From: Larkinella sp049445795
GTDB taxonomy: Bacteria; Bacteroidota; Bacteroidia; Cytophagales; Spirosomataceae
NCBI RefSeq assembly: GCF_049445795.1
Contig: NZ_JBMSDT010000002.1
Coordinates: 310,001-374,000, forward strand
Direction of reading: 5' to 3'
DNA length: 64,000 bases
Shown one piece after another: positions 43,021-49,626 of the stretch (within the stretch, counting starts at the first letter, position 1; each line of letters starts with the position of its first letter). The notes beneath the pieces are model-generated. The model did no database searches and had not been told where the DNA came from. It was given only the letters and a program-made list of their open reading frames with translations. Both the position numbers and the translations under genes were made by a program.

Positions 43021-43266
43021 TTGGAGGAACAATCTCACCTAACCTGTACAGACTTGGAGCATAACTACAAGATCACTCAAAAGGCAGGCAGAAAAGCCGG
43101 GAACAATTCCCAAAGCGTAGTCATCGGCCAGTCTGATCATGAGCAAATAGCTGCCCTCACGAGTCAATTGGAGACATGCCGGGCAATTATCCAGGATAAA
43201 GACCAACTTATCGCCACCCTGAGAATGACCATTGAACTGTACGAAAAAATGCTGAAAGACAAGTAG
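43021..43266 (+). CDS. repressor-tail paralogue, 81 aa (possibly a fragment)
   Basis: This frame has only a TTG start, right after module A', and no DNA-binding domain. Its C-terminus 'KDQLIATLRMTIELYEKMLK' matches the tail of the upstream repressor, and 'TQKAGRKAGNNSQSVVIG' weakly matches the repressor linker. It is either the remnant of a second repressor whose HTH has been lost, or a small oligomerisation partner able to form mixed coiled coils. Translation is uncertain. Confidence 0.45.
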   Translation: MEEQSHLTCTDLEHNYKITQKAGRKAGNNSQSVVIGQSDHEQIAALTSQLETCRAIIQDKDQLIATLRMTIELYEKMLKDK

Positions 43267-43298
43267 AATCAACGTATTTGAACAATTTGAAGAGATTA

Positions 43299-43363
43299 CC
43301 CCACTCTAATCCCCACACTAATCCCCGCTCTAATACCAAACATCAAGATTAGGGTGGGGATTT
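43299..43363. repeat. repeat module B: same architecture, different arms
   Basis: Three 12-mers CCCCACTCTAAT, CCCCACACTAAT, CCCCGCTCTAAT (43299-43334), core TACCAAACATCAAGA (43334-43348), inverted arm TTAGGGTGGGGATTT (43349-43363). Arms pair with each other (some G-U) yet share almost nothing with module A except the inner CTAA/TTAG. It lies 32 bp after the 81-aa frame, as module A lies after the repressor. Confidence 0.85.
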
Positions 43364-43519
43364 CGCTAGGAAGAAGACTTCATAAATTGACTGGGTTGGT
43401 TCAATGCTTAAATACCGTATAAACGCTATTTAACAATCATTTAAGTCGATAACGTCATAAAATCGCGCTTTTTCGCTCAGATAATTGTTATCATTGTAAC
43501 CAAGATACGCAAAAGTAGT

Positions 43520-43711
43520 ATGCCAACGAACCCGTACGCTGACAAGAATGGTGGCCCGAAACTGGGTCAGATGGCCGAGTTCTTCCAGTGGGAACAACAG
43601 AAGGAGGCCAAACGTCGGGAAAAGTTGACGCCAGAGCAGCGCCAGAAAGAAGATGAAAACCGCCGAGCGGTTCAACGGCGATGGGATGCCGAATCAGAAT
43701 TTATGCTCTGA
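43520..43711 (+). CDS. small element-borne protein, 63 aa
   Basis: Paralogue of the 68-aa protein at 34324-34530: NPYADKNGGP, MAEFFQWEQQ and KLTPEQRQ align in order with that protein. Highly charged and helical at its C-terminus ('KEDENRRAVQRRWDAE'). No known family. It is the last gene before the right end. The leader 43364-43519 is AT-rich and holds no other feature. Confidence 0.6.
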   Translation: MPTNPYADKNGGPKLGQMAEFFQWEQQKEAKRREKLTPEQRQKEDENRRAVQRRWDAESEFML

Positions 43712-43887
43712 ATCGGTTCAGTACCTGCTACTGCGCTATGAAATGGGCATTAGAAGCTCGAATGGCCCATTATCACCGCTTCCCTCGGTCAAAAGCCGCT
43801 TATAAATACAAGGCGGTTCAACTTTACCCCCTCTATTCGCTGCCTTTTTCTCAAGAATTCGAACTTGCCACAAAGCATTATCTAACT

Positions 43888-43902
43888 TCTTAATGTTTGG
43901 TT
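43888..43902 (-). promoter_or_regulatory. putative transposase-binding site R2
   Basis: The minus strand reads AACCAAACATTAAGA, 90 bp inside the right end and inverted relative to the left-end sites. It is one of the degenerate copies of the core. Confidence 0.5.
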
Positions 43903-43965
43903 ATTTCGGGCAAAAAATATAAATACCTGATAATCAATGAAAAAGGCAAAAAATAAATACATTAC

Positions 43966-43980
43966 TCTTAATATTACGTT
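43966..43980 (-). promoter_or_regulatory. putative transposase-binding site R1
   Basis: The minus strand reads AACGTAATATTAAGA, 14 of 15 identical to site L2, starting 12 bp inside the right end. This mirrors L1 exactly. Confidence 0.7.
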
Positions 43981-43992
43981 ATACCCCTCATA

Positions 43993-44012
43993 GACTGAAG
44001 TCCGTGGGTACG
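43993..44012. repeat. right part of the interrupted palindromic repeat, with GACT duplication
   Basis: GACT (43993-43996) is the second target-site copy. GAAGTCCGTGGGTACG (43997-44012) is the missing end of the right arm whose first part ends at 33413. Confidence 0.92.
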
Positions 44013-44019
44013 TTTTATC

Positions 44020-44060
44020 AAACAAACGTTTGGTAAAATCAAACCCGTCGGTTACCTTTG
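44020..44060 (+). promoter_or_regulatory. TetR-type operator and promoter
   Basis: AAACAAACGTTTGGT (perfect core CAAACGTTTG, 44023-44032) overlaps the TTG -33 element (44030-44032). After 20 bp comes TACCTTTG (44053-44060), the -7 box, only 4 bp from the ATG. The layout fits autorepression by the TetR protein downstream and a nearly leaderless transcript. Confidence 0.65.
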
Positions 44061-44064
44061 CGCT

Positions 44065-44625
44065 ATGCCAGTTCAGAAAGTGACACGGGAGGAGATTTTG
44101 CAGAAAGCCCTGCAGGTTTTTAAACGGCAGGGCTACCACCGGACCACGATGGACGATCTGGCGCGGGCGTGTGGCTTGCTGAAAGGCAGTTTTTACCACT
44201 ACTTTCGTAGCAAGGAAGTACTGATGCAGGAAGTGCTATGGTACGCTGCGGAGTTTAACCAGCAGCACGTTTTTTCATTGGCTTACGACGAAACCAAACC
44301 GCCCCGACAGCGGCTGGAACGCGTTCTGGATACCTTGTTCGAGGGCGTTCAGCGCACCGAAGGCGGTTGTTTGATGGGAAACACGGTGCTGGAAACCGCC
44401 CTCACCAACCAAGAATTCAAAGAACCGCTGCGGGCGCATTTCAACTACGCCATGACGGCCTTGGCCCATCTGTACCAGATGCGTCATCCGGCCGAACAAG
44501 CGCAACAACTGGCGCAGCAGGCCACCGCCGAGATTCAGGGATCGCTGCTGCTGGTCAAACTGTTCGGCGACGAGCAGCTTTTGACCGATTGCCGAAACCG
44601 GATTCTGGAACGATTATCTCCTTAG
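44065..44625 (+). CDS. TetR/AcrR family transcriptional regulator
   Basis: 186-residue repressor. N-terminal HTH: 'GYHRTTMDDLARACGLLKGS' then FYHYFRSKEVLM (about 25-55), the most conserved stretch of the family. The C-terminal ligand/dimer domain carries 'GGCLMGNTVLETALTNQEFK', as in the TetR_C_13/AcrR subgroup with a conserved Cys. It probably represses itself through the palindrome overlapping its -33 element. Its other targets are unknown; the fabF gene 122 bp downstream is a candidate. Confidence 0.9.
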   Translation: MPVQKVTREEILQKALQVFKRQGYHRTTMDDLARACGLLKGSFYHYFRSKEVLMQEVLWYAAEFNQQHVFSLAYDETKPPRQRLERVLDTLFEGVQRTEGGCLMGNTVLETALTNQEFKEPLRAHFNYAMTALAHLYQMRHPAEQAQQLAQQATAEIQGSLLLVKLFGDEQLLTDCRNRILERLSP

Positions 44626-44747
44626 CCATAAGAAGAAAGAAGTCAGACAAGTGACGACGTTGTAAATCAAGCAGATACCTTTTTCTGAACATCTACTTTA
44701 AAATCAATCTTAGCTCAAAAAGACGGTTTTGAAGACCGTCCAAACCG

Positions 44748-45989
44748 ATGAAACGAGTTGTTGTAACGGGATTGGGTGCGCTGACACCCATCGGAAATAC
44801 CGTCGAGGAATACTGGAACGGACTGGTGCAGGGCCGCAGCGGTGCCGCGCTGATCACCAAGTTTGACACCACCCACTTCAAAACCAAGTTTGCCTGTGAG
44901 GTCAAAGGCTTCGATCCGCTCCAGTTTTTTGACAAAAAAGAAGCCCGGAAAATGGACGAATACAGCCAGTATGCGCTGGTCGTGGCCGACGAAGCCGTGC
45001 GGGACGCCGGTTTGCTGGACGACAAAATCGACCCGAACCGCGTGGGCGTCATCTGGGCGTCGGGTATCGGCGGGATGTACAGTTTTCAGGAAGAGGTGAT
45101 TGCCTACGGAGCCGGTGGCCGTCATCCGCGTTTCAACCCGTTTTTTATCACGAAGATGATCGCCAACATGGCGTCGGGCCTGATTTCGATCAAATACGGT
45201 TTTCGGGGCGTCAACTTCGCGCCGGTTTCGGCCTGTGCCTCGGCGACCCACGCCCTAATCGACGCCTTCAACTACATCCGGCTGGGCAAAGCCGACGCCA
45301 TCATCGCCGGGGGTTCGGAAGCCGTGGTGACGGAGGTGGCCGTCGGCGGTTTTAACGCCATGAAAGCCTTGTCGGAACGCAACGACGACCCGGCCACGGC
45401 CTCCCGCCCGTTCGATGCCGACCGCGACGGTTTTGTGCTGGGCGAAGGCGCGGCTGCCATCATCCTGGAAGAATACGAACACGCCAAAGCCCGGGGTGCC
45501 AAGATTTACGCCGAGTTGGTCGGCACCGGGGCCACGGCCGACGCTTACCACATGACGGCCACGCATCCGGAAGGGCTGGGCGCAACGCTGGCGATGACCG
45601 AGGCCCTGCGCGAAGCCAATCTAAAACCGGAAGAGGTTGATTACCTGAATGTTCACGCGACCTCTACGCCCATCGGCGACTTGAGTGAGTCGCAAGCCAT
45701 TCAGAAAGTCTTTGGTGAAAATCCGGAGCGGCTGCACCTGAGCGCCACCAAGTCGATGACGGGCCATTTGCTCGGAGCCGCCGGAGCTATCGAAGCCGTG
45801 GCCGGCATTCTGGCGATGCAGCACAACACCATTCCGCCGACGATCAACTTCCAAAACCGGGATGAACGCATCAGCCCCAACCTGAACCTGACGCCCAACG
45901 TAGCCGTTCAGAAACCGGTGGACGTGGTCATGAGCAACACCTTCGGCTTTGGCGGGCACAACGCCATTGTGGCTTTTTATCGGGTGTAA
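44748..45989 (+). CDS. fabF: beta-ketoacyl-ACP synthase II
   Basis: 413-residue condensing enzyme of fatty acid elongation (malonyl-ACP plus acyl-ACP to ketoacyl-ACP). The catalytic triad is complete: Cys in VSACASATHALIDAF (about 163), His in NVHATSTPIGD (about 303), His in MTGHLLGAAGAIEAV (about 340). N-terminal KRVVVTGLGALTPIGNT and C-terminal NTFGFGGHNA are typical. No acyl carrier protein gene is adjacent, so this may be a second, non-acpP-linked copy. Confidence 0.95.
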   Translation: MKRVVVTGLGALTPIGNTVEEYWNGLVQGRSGAALITKFDTTHFKTKFACEVKGFDPLQFFDKKEARKMDEYSQYALVVADEAVRDAGLLDDKIDPNRVGVIWASGIGGMYSFQEEVIAYGAGGRHPRFNPFFITKMIANMASGLISIKYGFRGVNFAPVSACASATHALIDAFNYIRLGKADAIIAGGSEAVVTEVAVGGFNAMKALSERNDDPATASRPFDADRDGFVLGEGAAAIILEEYEHAKARGAKIYAELVGTGATADAYHMTATHPEGLGATLAMTEALREANLKPEEVDYLNVHATSTPIGDLSESQAIQKVFGENPERLHLSATKSMTGHLLGAAGAIEAVAGILAMQHNTIPPTINFQNRDERISPNLNLTPNVAVQKPVDVVMSNTFGFGGHNAIVAFYRV

Positions 45990-46028
45990 ACTGAAAAGGC
46001 TTCATTATCAATATATTCGATTTAGTTA

Positions 46029-46075
46029 TTCCCTAATATTTCCTAATTTTGGCAAAATTGGGAAATATTAGGGAA
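46029..46075. promoter_or_regulatory. 47-bp palindromic operator/promoter of the Fic gene
   Basis: Arms of about 23 bp (TTCCCTAATATTTCC... and ...GGAAATATTAGGGAA) with a single mismatch, ending 4 bp before the GTG start. A -7 box TAATTTTG (46044-46051) sits in the centre, so a bound protein would block RNA polymerase. The Fic protein's own C-terminal winged helix is the obvious candidate binder. Confidence 0.7.
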
Positions 46076-46079
46076 TCGT

Positions 46080-47429
46080 GTGAAAAAACTGGAGCAACCA
46101 CCGACAGATACAAACTTCCAAAAAATTGTATCAAAATTTTACACCACAGAATTACAGATCTTATCGAAACTAGAGGTCGGTCATGTGATTGAAAAAATCA
46201 ATAGCGAGTATCTTTATTGGGATAAAGTAAAATATAAGGTTCCTGCTGAATTAAAAAAAGATGTTTCTGAAGAAGAGTTATGGACATTGGTTAAACGTGC
46301 AAGATATACAAATCAAAAAGGGCTCGCATTCGCAAACAATAGGTTCTATTATACAAACACTGATACACTTTACAGTACGTTTCATTTATTTGACCTAAAT
46401 CTAGGTGGCTCATTAGGCGGTCAGTCAGAACTTTCTGAATCCGATAAACACCAATATCTGATCGGTTCCATCATGGAAGAATCCATTGCTTCCAGCCAAA
46501 TTGAAGGAGCGGTAACGTCGCGGGTTGTTGCCAAAGATATGCTGCGGAAAAACCGCCCTCCCCGTAATAAGTCGGAACAAATGATTCTGAATAACTACCT
46601 TACGATTCAGCATATCCTTGAAATAAAAAATCAGTCACTAACATCAGAAGCCTTGTTGGAAATCCATCGGTTGATAACGGCCGATACGATGGAAAAAGCG
46701 GAAGAAGCCGGGCAATTCCGACAGCACGACGATATTCATGTTGTCGATGCCATCGATGGCGAAGTCATTCACACCCCTCCCGGTTACGCTACCTTACCTT
46801 CGTTTATCGATGATTTGTGCCGGTTTTTCAATGATGAAACGCCCACCTTCTTTATCCATCCGATTGTAAAAGCCAGCATTATTCACTTTTTAATTGGCTA
46901 CTTTCACCCCTTTACCGATGGGAATGGCCGGACGGCAAGGGCATTATTTTACTGGTATTTGTTACGCAAAGGGTACTGGTTAACGGAGTATTTATCCATC
47001 TCGCGGGTAATTTTAAAATCCCGGATGCAGTATTACCGGGCCTTTCAATATACCGAAGCAGACGAAAATGATTTGACGTATTTTGTTATGTATCAGGTCA
47101 GAACCTTGCAGCAGGCGTATGAAGAACTGAAGAAATACATCGACCGGAAAAATACGGAAAAGAAACAACTGGTGTCTTTACAACGCATTGAAGGCATCTC
47201 GTTGCGACAGGCACAAATCATCAAATTAATGCAGGAAGACCCGGATACTATTCTTACAGTAAAAGAGATAGAAACCCGGTTTGGCGTCGCAAATCAAACC
47301 GCTCGGAACGATTTACAGCAACTGGTCGACATGAGTTTTCTGGAAAAAATATATGTAAACCGAAAAGAGCAACGATTTGTGCGTCATTCGCAATTTGACC
47401 ACATTTTGAAAAAACACCTAACCCGTTAA
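46080..47429 (+). CDS. Fic family protein with C-terminal winged-helix domain
   Basis: 449 residues from a GTG start. Predicted AMP-transferase (or de-AMPylase) acting on proteins. Active-site motif HPFTDGNGRTAR at about 275-286 matches HPFx(D/E)GNGRxxR fully. The autoinhibitory motif SSQIEG at about 138-143 matches (S/T)xxxE(G/N), making it a class II Fic with N-terminal inhibition. The C-terminus (about 385-445) is a winged helix, 'TVKEIETRFGVANQTARNDL' and 'QLVDMSFLEKIYVNRKEQRF'. It is lower in GC than its neighbours, suggesting transfer. The upstream palindrome suggests autoregulation. Targets unknown. Confidence 0.92.
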   Translation: MKKLEQPPTDTNFQKIVSKFYTTELQILSKLEVGHVIEKINSEYLYWDKVKYKVPAELKKDVSEEELWTLVKRARYTNQKGLAFANNRFYYTNTDTLYSTFHLFDLNLGGSLGGQSELSESDKHQYLIGSIMEESIASSQIEGAVTSRVVAKDMLRKNRPPRNKSEQMILNNYLTIQHILEIKNQSLTSEALLEIHRLITADTMEKAEEAGQFRQHDDIHVVDAIDGEVIHTPPGYATLPSFIDDLCRFFNDETPTFFIHPIVKASIIHFLIGYFHPFTDGNGRTARALFYWYLLRKGYWLTEYLSISRVILKSRMQYYRAFQYTEADENDLTYFVMYQVRTLQQAYEELKKYIDRKNTEKKQLVSLQRIEGISLRQAQIIKLMQEDPDTILTVKEIETRFGVANQTARNDLQQLVDMSFLEKIYVNRKEQRFVRHSQFDHILKKHLTR

Positions 47430-47437
47430 GAGACTCC

Positions 47438-47995
47438 ATGCCAGCCATCGACAAAGACCTCAAAAAAGAGATTCTTAAACTCCCGGCGAACGAGAAAGAC
47501 AAGTTGCTGCTGCGGCTGATTGCCAAAGACAAAGACCTCGTCGAGCGGCTGCATTTTGTCCTGATCGAGGGCGAAACTACCACCGAGGAACGGCGGCATG
47601 AGTTGAAAGAGAAAATTGCCGAAACCGCCAACGGCCACTACAACCACCCCGACGGCTGGCTGCTGAAAGCGGTTCGCACGCTCACGTCGGCCATTGCGCA
47701 CCACGTCAAGATCACGAAAGACAAGTACGGCGAGGTCGAACTGAACCTGTACATCCTGACGGCTTTTTTCAACGTGCAGCCGAGCCATTTTGCCTACCTC
47801 AACCACCATAACCAGAATCTGTGCGCGTTTGTCGCCAAAAAAGCCGATGCGATTCTGAAAAAGCTCCAAAAAATTGACCCGGATTATTACATCGAGTTTG
47901 AAACCGACGTGAATCAGGCGCTGGAGTTCATTCATCAGCACGGGCCGGGTCTCTACGCCCGCCAGCTTGGCCTGCCTCGGCAATGGAAACCGTAG
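47438..47995 (+). CDS. conserved hypothetical protein, 185 aa
   Basis: No named family recognised. Highly charged and helical: 'DKDLKKEILKLPANEKDKLL' at the N-terminus, 'WLLKAVRTLTSAIAHHVKIT' in the middle, and 'YYIEFETDVNQALEFIHQHG' near the end. It starts 8 bp after the Fic gene, but its GC content matches the host genes. It may be cotranscribed with fic and could be a partner or target, though nothing in the sequence proves it. Confidence 0.75.
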   Translation: MPAIDKDLKKEILKLPANEKDKLLLRLIAKDKDLVERLHFVLIEGETTTEERRHELKEKIAETANGHYNHPDGWLLKAVRTLTSAIAHHVKITKDKYGEVELNLYILTAFFNVQPSHFAYLNHHNQNLCAFVAKKADAILKKLQKIDPDYYIEFETDVNQALEFIHQHGPGLYARQLGLPRQWKP

Positions 47996-47996
47996 T

Positions 47997-48839
47997 TCAT
48001 CCTGGAACGACCCGGCGGTTTCTGAAAAGCAGGTAAAAACCGGTCAGGATGGCCGGAAGGCTCAGCAGTTGGCCCATGTTCAGGGCCATATTATTCTCAA
48101 ATGCTTCCTGATTGACTTTTAAAAATTCGACTCCAAAACGAAACGAAAACAGCAGCGTCAGAAAAAGGCCGGTGATAAAACCGTTCGGCAAAAGGTGCCG
48201 TTTTTTCTTCCATAACCAAAAGCAAAGCGCCGACAGCAGCAGGCAAAACAGGGCTTCGTACAACTGCGTCGGGTGGCGCGGAACGAGCGGCAACAGGGCC
48301 GGGTCGGTTTCCCGCACGAAGACAAAGCCCCAGGGCACGGTCGTCGGCTGGCCGTAAATCTCGGAGTTGACCAGGTTCCCGAACCGAATCAGCGCCCCGC
48401 AAAAACCGGCGACAACAGCCGCCCGGTCCGTCACCCACAGAAAAGGCTGGTCGCTTCGTCGGCGGCTGTACAGGTACAGCGCCAGAAGAATGGCGATGGT
48501 GGCACCGTGGCTGGCCAGGCCCTGAAACGGCAGACTCAGCATCGACCGAAGCCAGCGGCCGGGGGCGTTGAGGAGCAATTCCCATTCGTAAAACAGGTAG
48601 TGCCCCAGTCGCGCGCCCACGATGGTTCCGACGACACCGTACAACGTCAGCAGGTCCGCATCCGCCACCGGTTTATCGTCCCGGATGTAGAGATGCGTCA
48701 GCAACCGCTGCCCGCCCAGAAAACCGCCCGCAAACAGCAATCCGTACCAGGTAATGGGCCACGAAATACCGAAAAAATCCAGCATAACAATCTGAGGATC
48801 AAAATCCCAGATGATGTAAAGCAGTCGTTGGGAAAGCAT
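47997..48839 (-). CDS. lgt: prolipoprotein diacylglyceryl transferase
   Basis: Inner-membrane enzyme transferring diacylglycerol to the lipobox Cys of prolipoproteins; 280 residues, about seven membrane segments. Signature 'CGALIRFGNLVNSEIYGQPT' contains the G-R(x)GN-x2-N-x-E motif (about 146-165), and 'RHPTQLYEALFCLLLSALCF' the conserved H-P-x-Q-x-YE. 'GWPITWYGLL'-type N-terminus ('GISWPITWYGLLFAGGFLGG') is typical. It would act on the DUF4249 lipoprotein and many others. Convergent with the 185-aa gene. Confidence 0.92.
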   Translation of the reverse strand: MLSQRLLYIIWDFDPQIVMLDFFGISWPITWYGLLFAGGFLGGQRLLTHLYIRDDKPVADADLLTLYGVVGTIVGARLGHYLFYEWELLLNAPGRWLRSMLSLPFQGLASHGATIAILLALYLYSRRRSDQPFLWVTDRAAVVAGFCGALIRFGNLVNSEIYGQPTTVPWGFVFVRETDPALLPLVPRHPTQLYEALFCLLLSALCFWLWKKKRHLLPNGFITGLFLTLLFSFRFGVEFLKVNQEAFENNMALNMGQLLSLPAILTGFYLLFRNRRVVPG

Positions 48840-48854
48840 CGGATCAGCAGTAAG

Positions 48855-49052
48855 TTAACAGCCGGACGTCAGGCCGAGGAGCAGAAAGCTCACGCAGGCA
48901 TTCACCCAGGCCCGCTGCGAAAACCGGTACCAGGACGCGACCCGCGTTTGGGTTTGCACGAGCGCCAACAGTTCTTCTTCCGTCCACGACGCCTGCACCC
49001 CGACCCGTTCTTTGTAGGCATTCCACAGCGGTTTCAAGTCATCAGTTTTCAT
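48855..49052 (-). CDS. small protein coupled to the sigma factor, 65 aa
   Basis: Begins 'MKTDDLKPLWNAYKERVGVQ' and ends with a hydrophobic stretch 'WVNACVSFLLLGLTSGC' that stops abruptly. The ATG overlaps the sigma-factor stop by 4 bp. Position and the soluble-then-hydrophobic layout suggest a sigma-binding or regulatory protein in which the membrane anchor forms the C-terminus. Whether it is a full protein or a shortened anti-sigma factor is open. Confidence 0.6.
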   Translation of the reverse strand: MKTDDLKPLWNAYKERVGVQASWTEEELLALVQTQTRVASWYRFSQRAWVNACVSFLLLGLTSGC

Positions 49053-49543
49053 ACCCGTTCTGTCTTTAGCAATTGGCTCAGCCGGTTTTTGATCCGGTTT
49101 AGTTTCGTACTGATGTTAGTTCGACTCAGGCCCAGCATACCGGCCATTTCCTCCTGGCTGTGTTCTTCCAGGTAAAGCATAATCAAAGCTTTATCCACAT
49201 CGGCTAATTGAGCGATGGCCCGGTACAATTCCTGCGTCGCGTCGTCCGGTTCCTGCTCCGGAATGCGTAAAGCGTCGTCCGACAGCGGCTCACTGCGCGG
49301 TCGTACTTTTTCCCGGCGAATGCGGAGAAAAACCGTATTGATTGCAACCCGGTACAACCAGGTGGATTCTTTCGATTGGTACGAAAAAGACGGATACGAT
49401 TTCCAGAGTTGCAACACGATTTCCTGAAAGAGGTCCTTCCGGTCTTCGGGCAAGGGGTAATACAGGCTGCAAAGGCTGTGAATCAGCTTTTGATGGCGTG
49501 CAATGAGCTGCACAAACGCTTGCTGGGAAGATGCCTTGTCCAC
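49049..49543 (-). CDS. ECF-type RNA polymerase sigma factor
   Basis: 164 residues with sigma-70 region 2 (about 10-80, 'DRKDLFQEIVLQLWKSYPSF' and 'STWLYRVAINTVFLRIRREK') and region 4 (about 105-160, 'LADVDKALIMLYLEEHSQEE' then 'MAGMLGLSRTNISTKLNRIK'). It lacks regions 1 and 3, so it is an ECF alternative sigma factor. Followed by a coupled 65-aa gene that may control it. Target genes are not evident. Confidence 0.92.
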   Translation of the reverse strand: MDKASSQQAFVQLIARHQKLIHSLCSLYYPLPEDRKDLFQEIVLQLWKSYPSFSYQSKESTWLYRVAINTVFLRIRREKVRPRSEPLSDDALRIPEQEPDDATQELYRAIAQLADVDKALIMLYLEEHSQEEMAGMLGLSRTNISTKLNRIKNRLSQLLKTERV

Positions 49544-49626
49544 GGAATGACAACGAATGGATTCAGGGAGATTAGTTGCCCCAAACGGGAAAATGTCACA
49601 CGCGGCCCGGTATTTTTTTAATTGGC

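Larger units (their letters stand above)
33414..43992. mobile_element. compact Mu-like transposable element, 10,579 bp
   Basis: The ends are TATGAGTGAC... and ...CCCCTCATA, giving a 6-bp terminal inverted repeat TATGAG that contains the Mu-family TG/CA two bases inside. It is flanked by direct GACT copies and splits a host palindromic repeat whose two parts rejoin perfectly. Both ends carry 15-bp sites related to AACGAAAYATTAAGA at offset 12 bp. Gene order from the right end: XRE repressor (plus), then an early minus-strand operon (small HTH, MuA-like transposase, MuB-like ATPase, GemA-like and small proteins), a terminator at 37429, then a second minus-strand block (HTH protein, OB-fold baseplate-like protein, tape measure), and accessory genes at the ends. 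No capsid, portal, terminase, protease, sheath or lysis gene is present. It could be a degenerate prophage, a phage satellite or a domesticated transposon. Confidence 0.88.

Noticed and set aside
42865..43363. A CRISPR array made of the tandem 12-mers
   Set aside because: The repeats are directly adjacent with no spacers, only three copies each, and no cas genes are nearby.
43681..43893. Plus-strand 70-codon frame near the right element end
   Set aside because: It overlaps the end of the 63-aa gene and runs through the end-site region; composition is random-like.
33414..43992. A complete functional Mu-like prophage
   Set aside because: Capsid, portal, terminase, protease, sheath and lysis genes are all absent between the proven ends.
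33414..43992. Canonical TG...CA ends with 5-bp duplication
   Set aside because: Setting the ends at TG/CA leaves non-matching flanks (ACTTA versus TAGAC), whereas TATGAG/CTCATA with GACT restores the host palindrome exactly.
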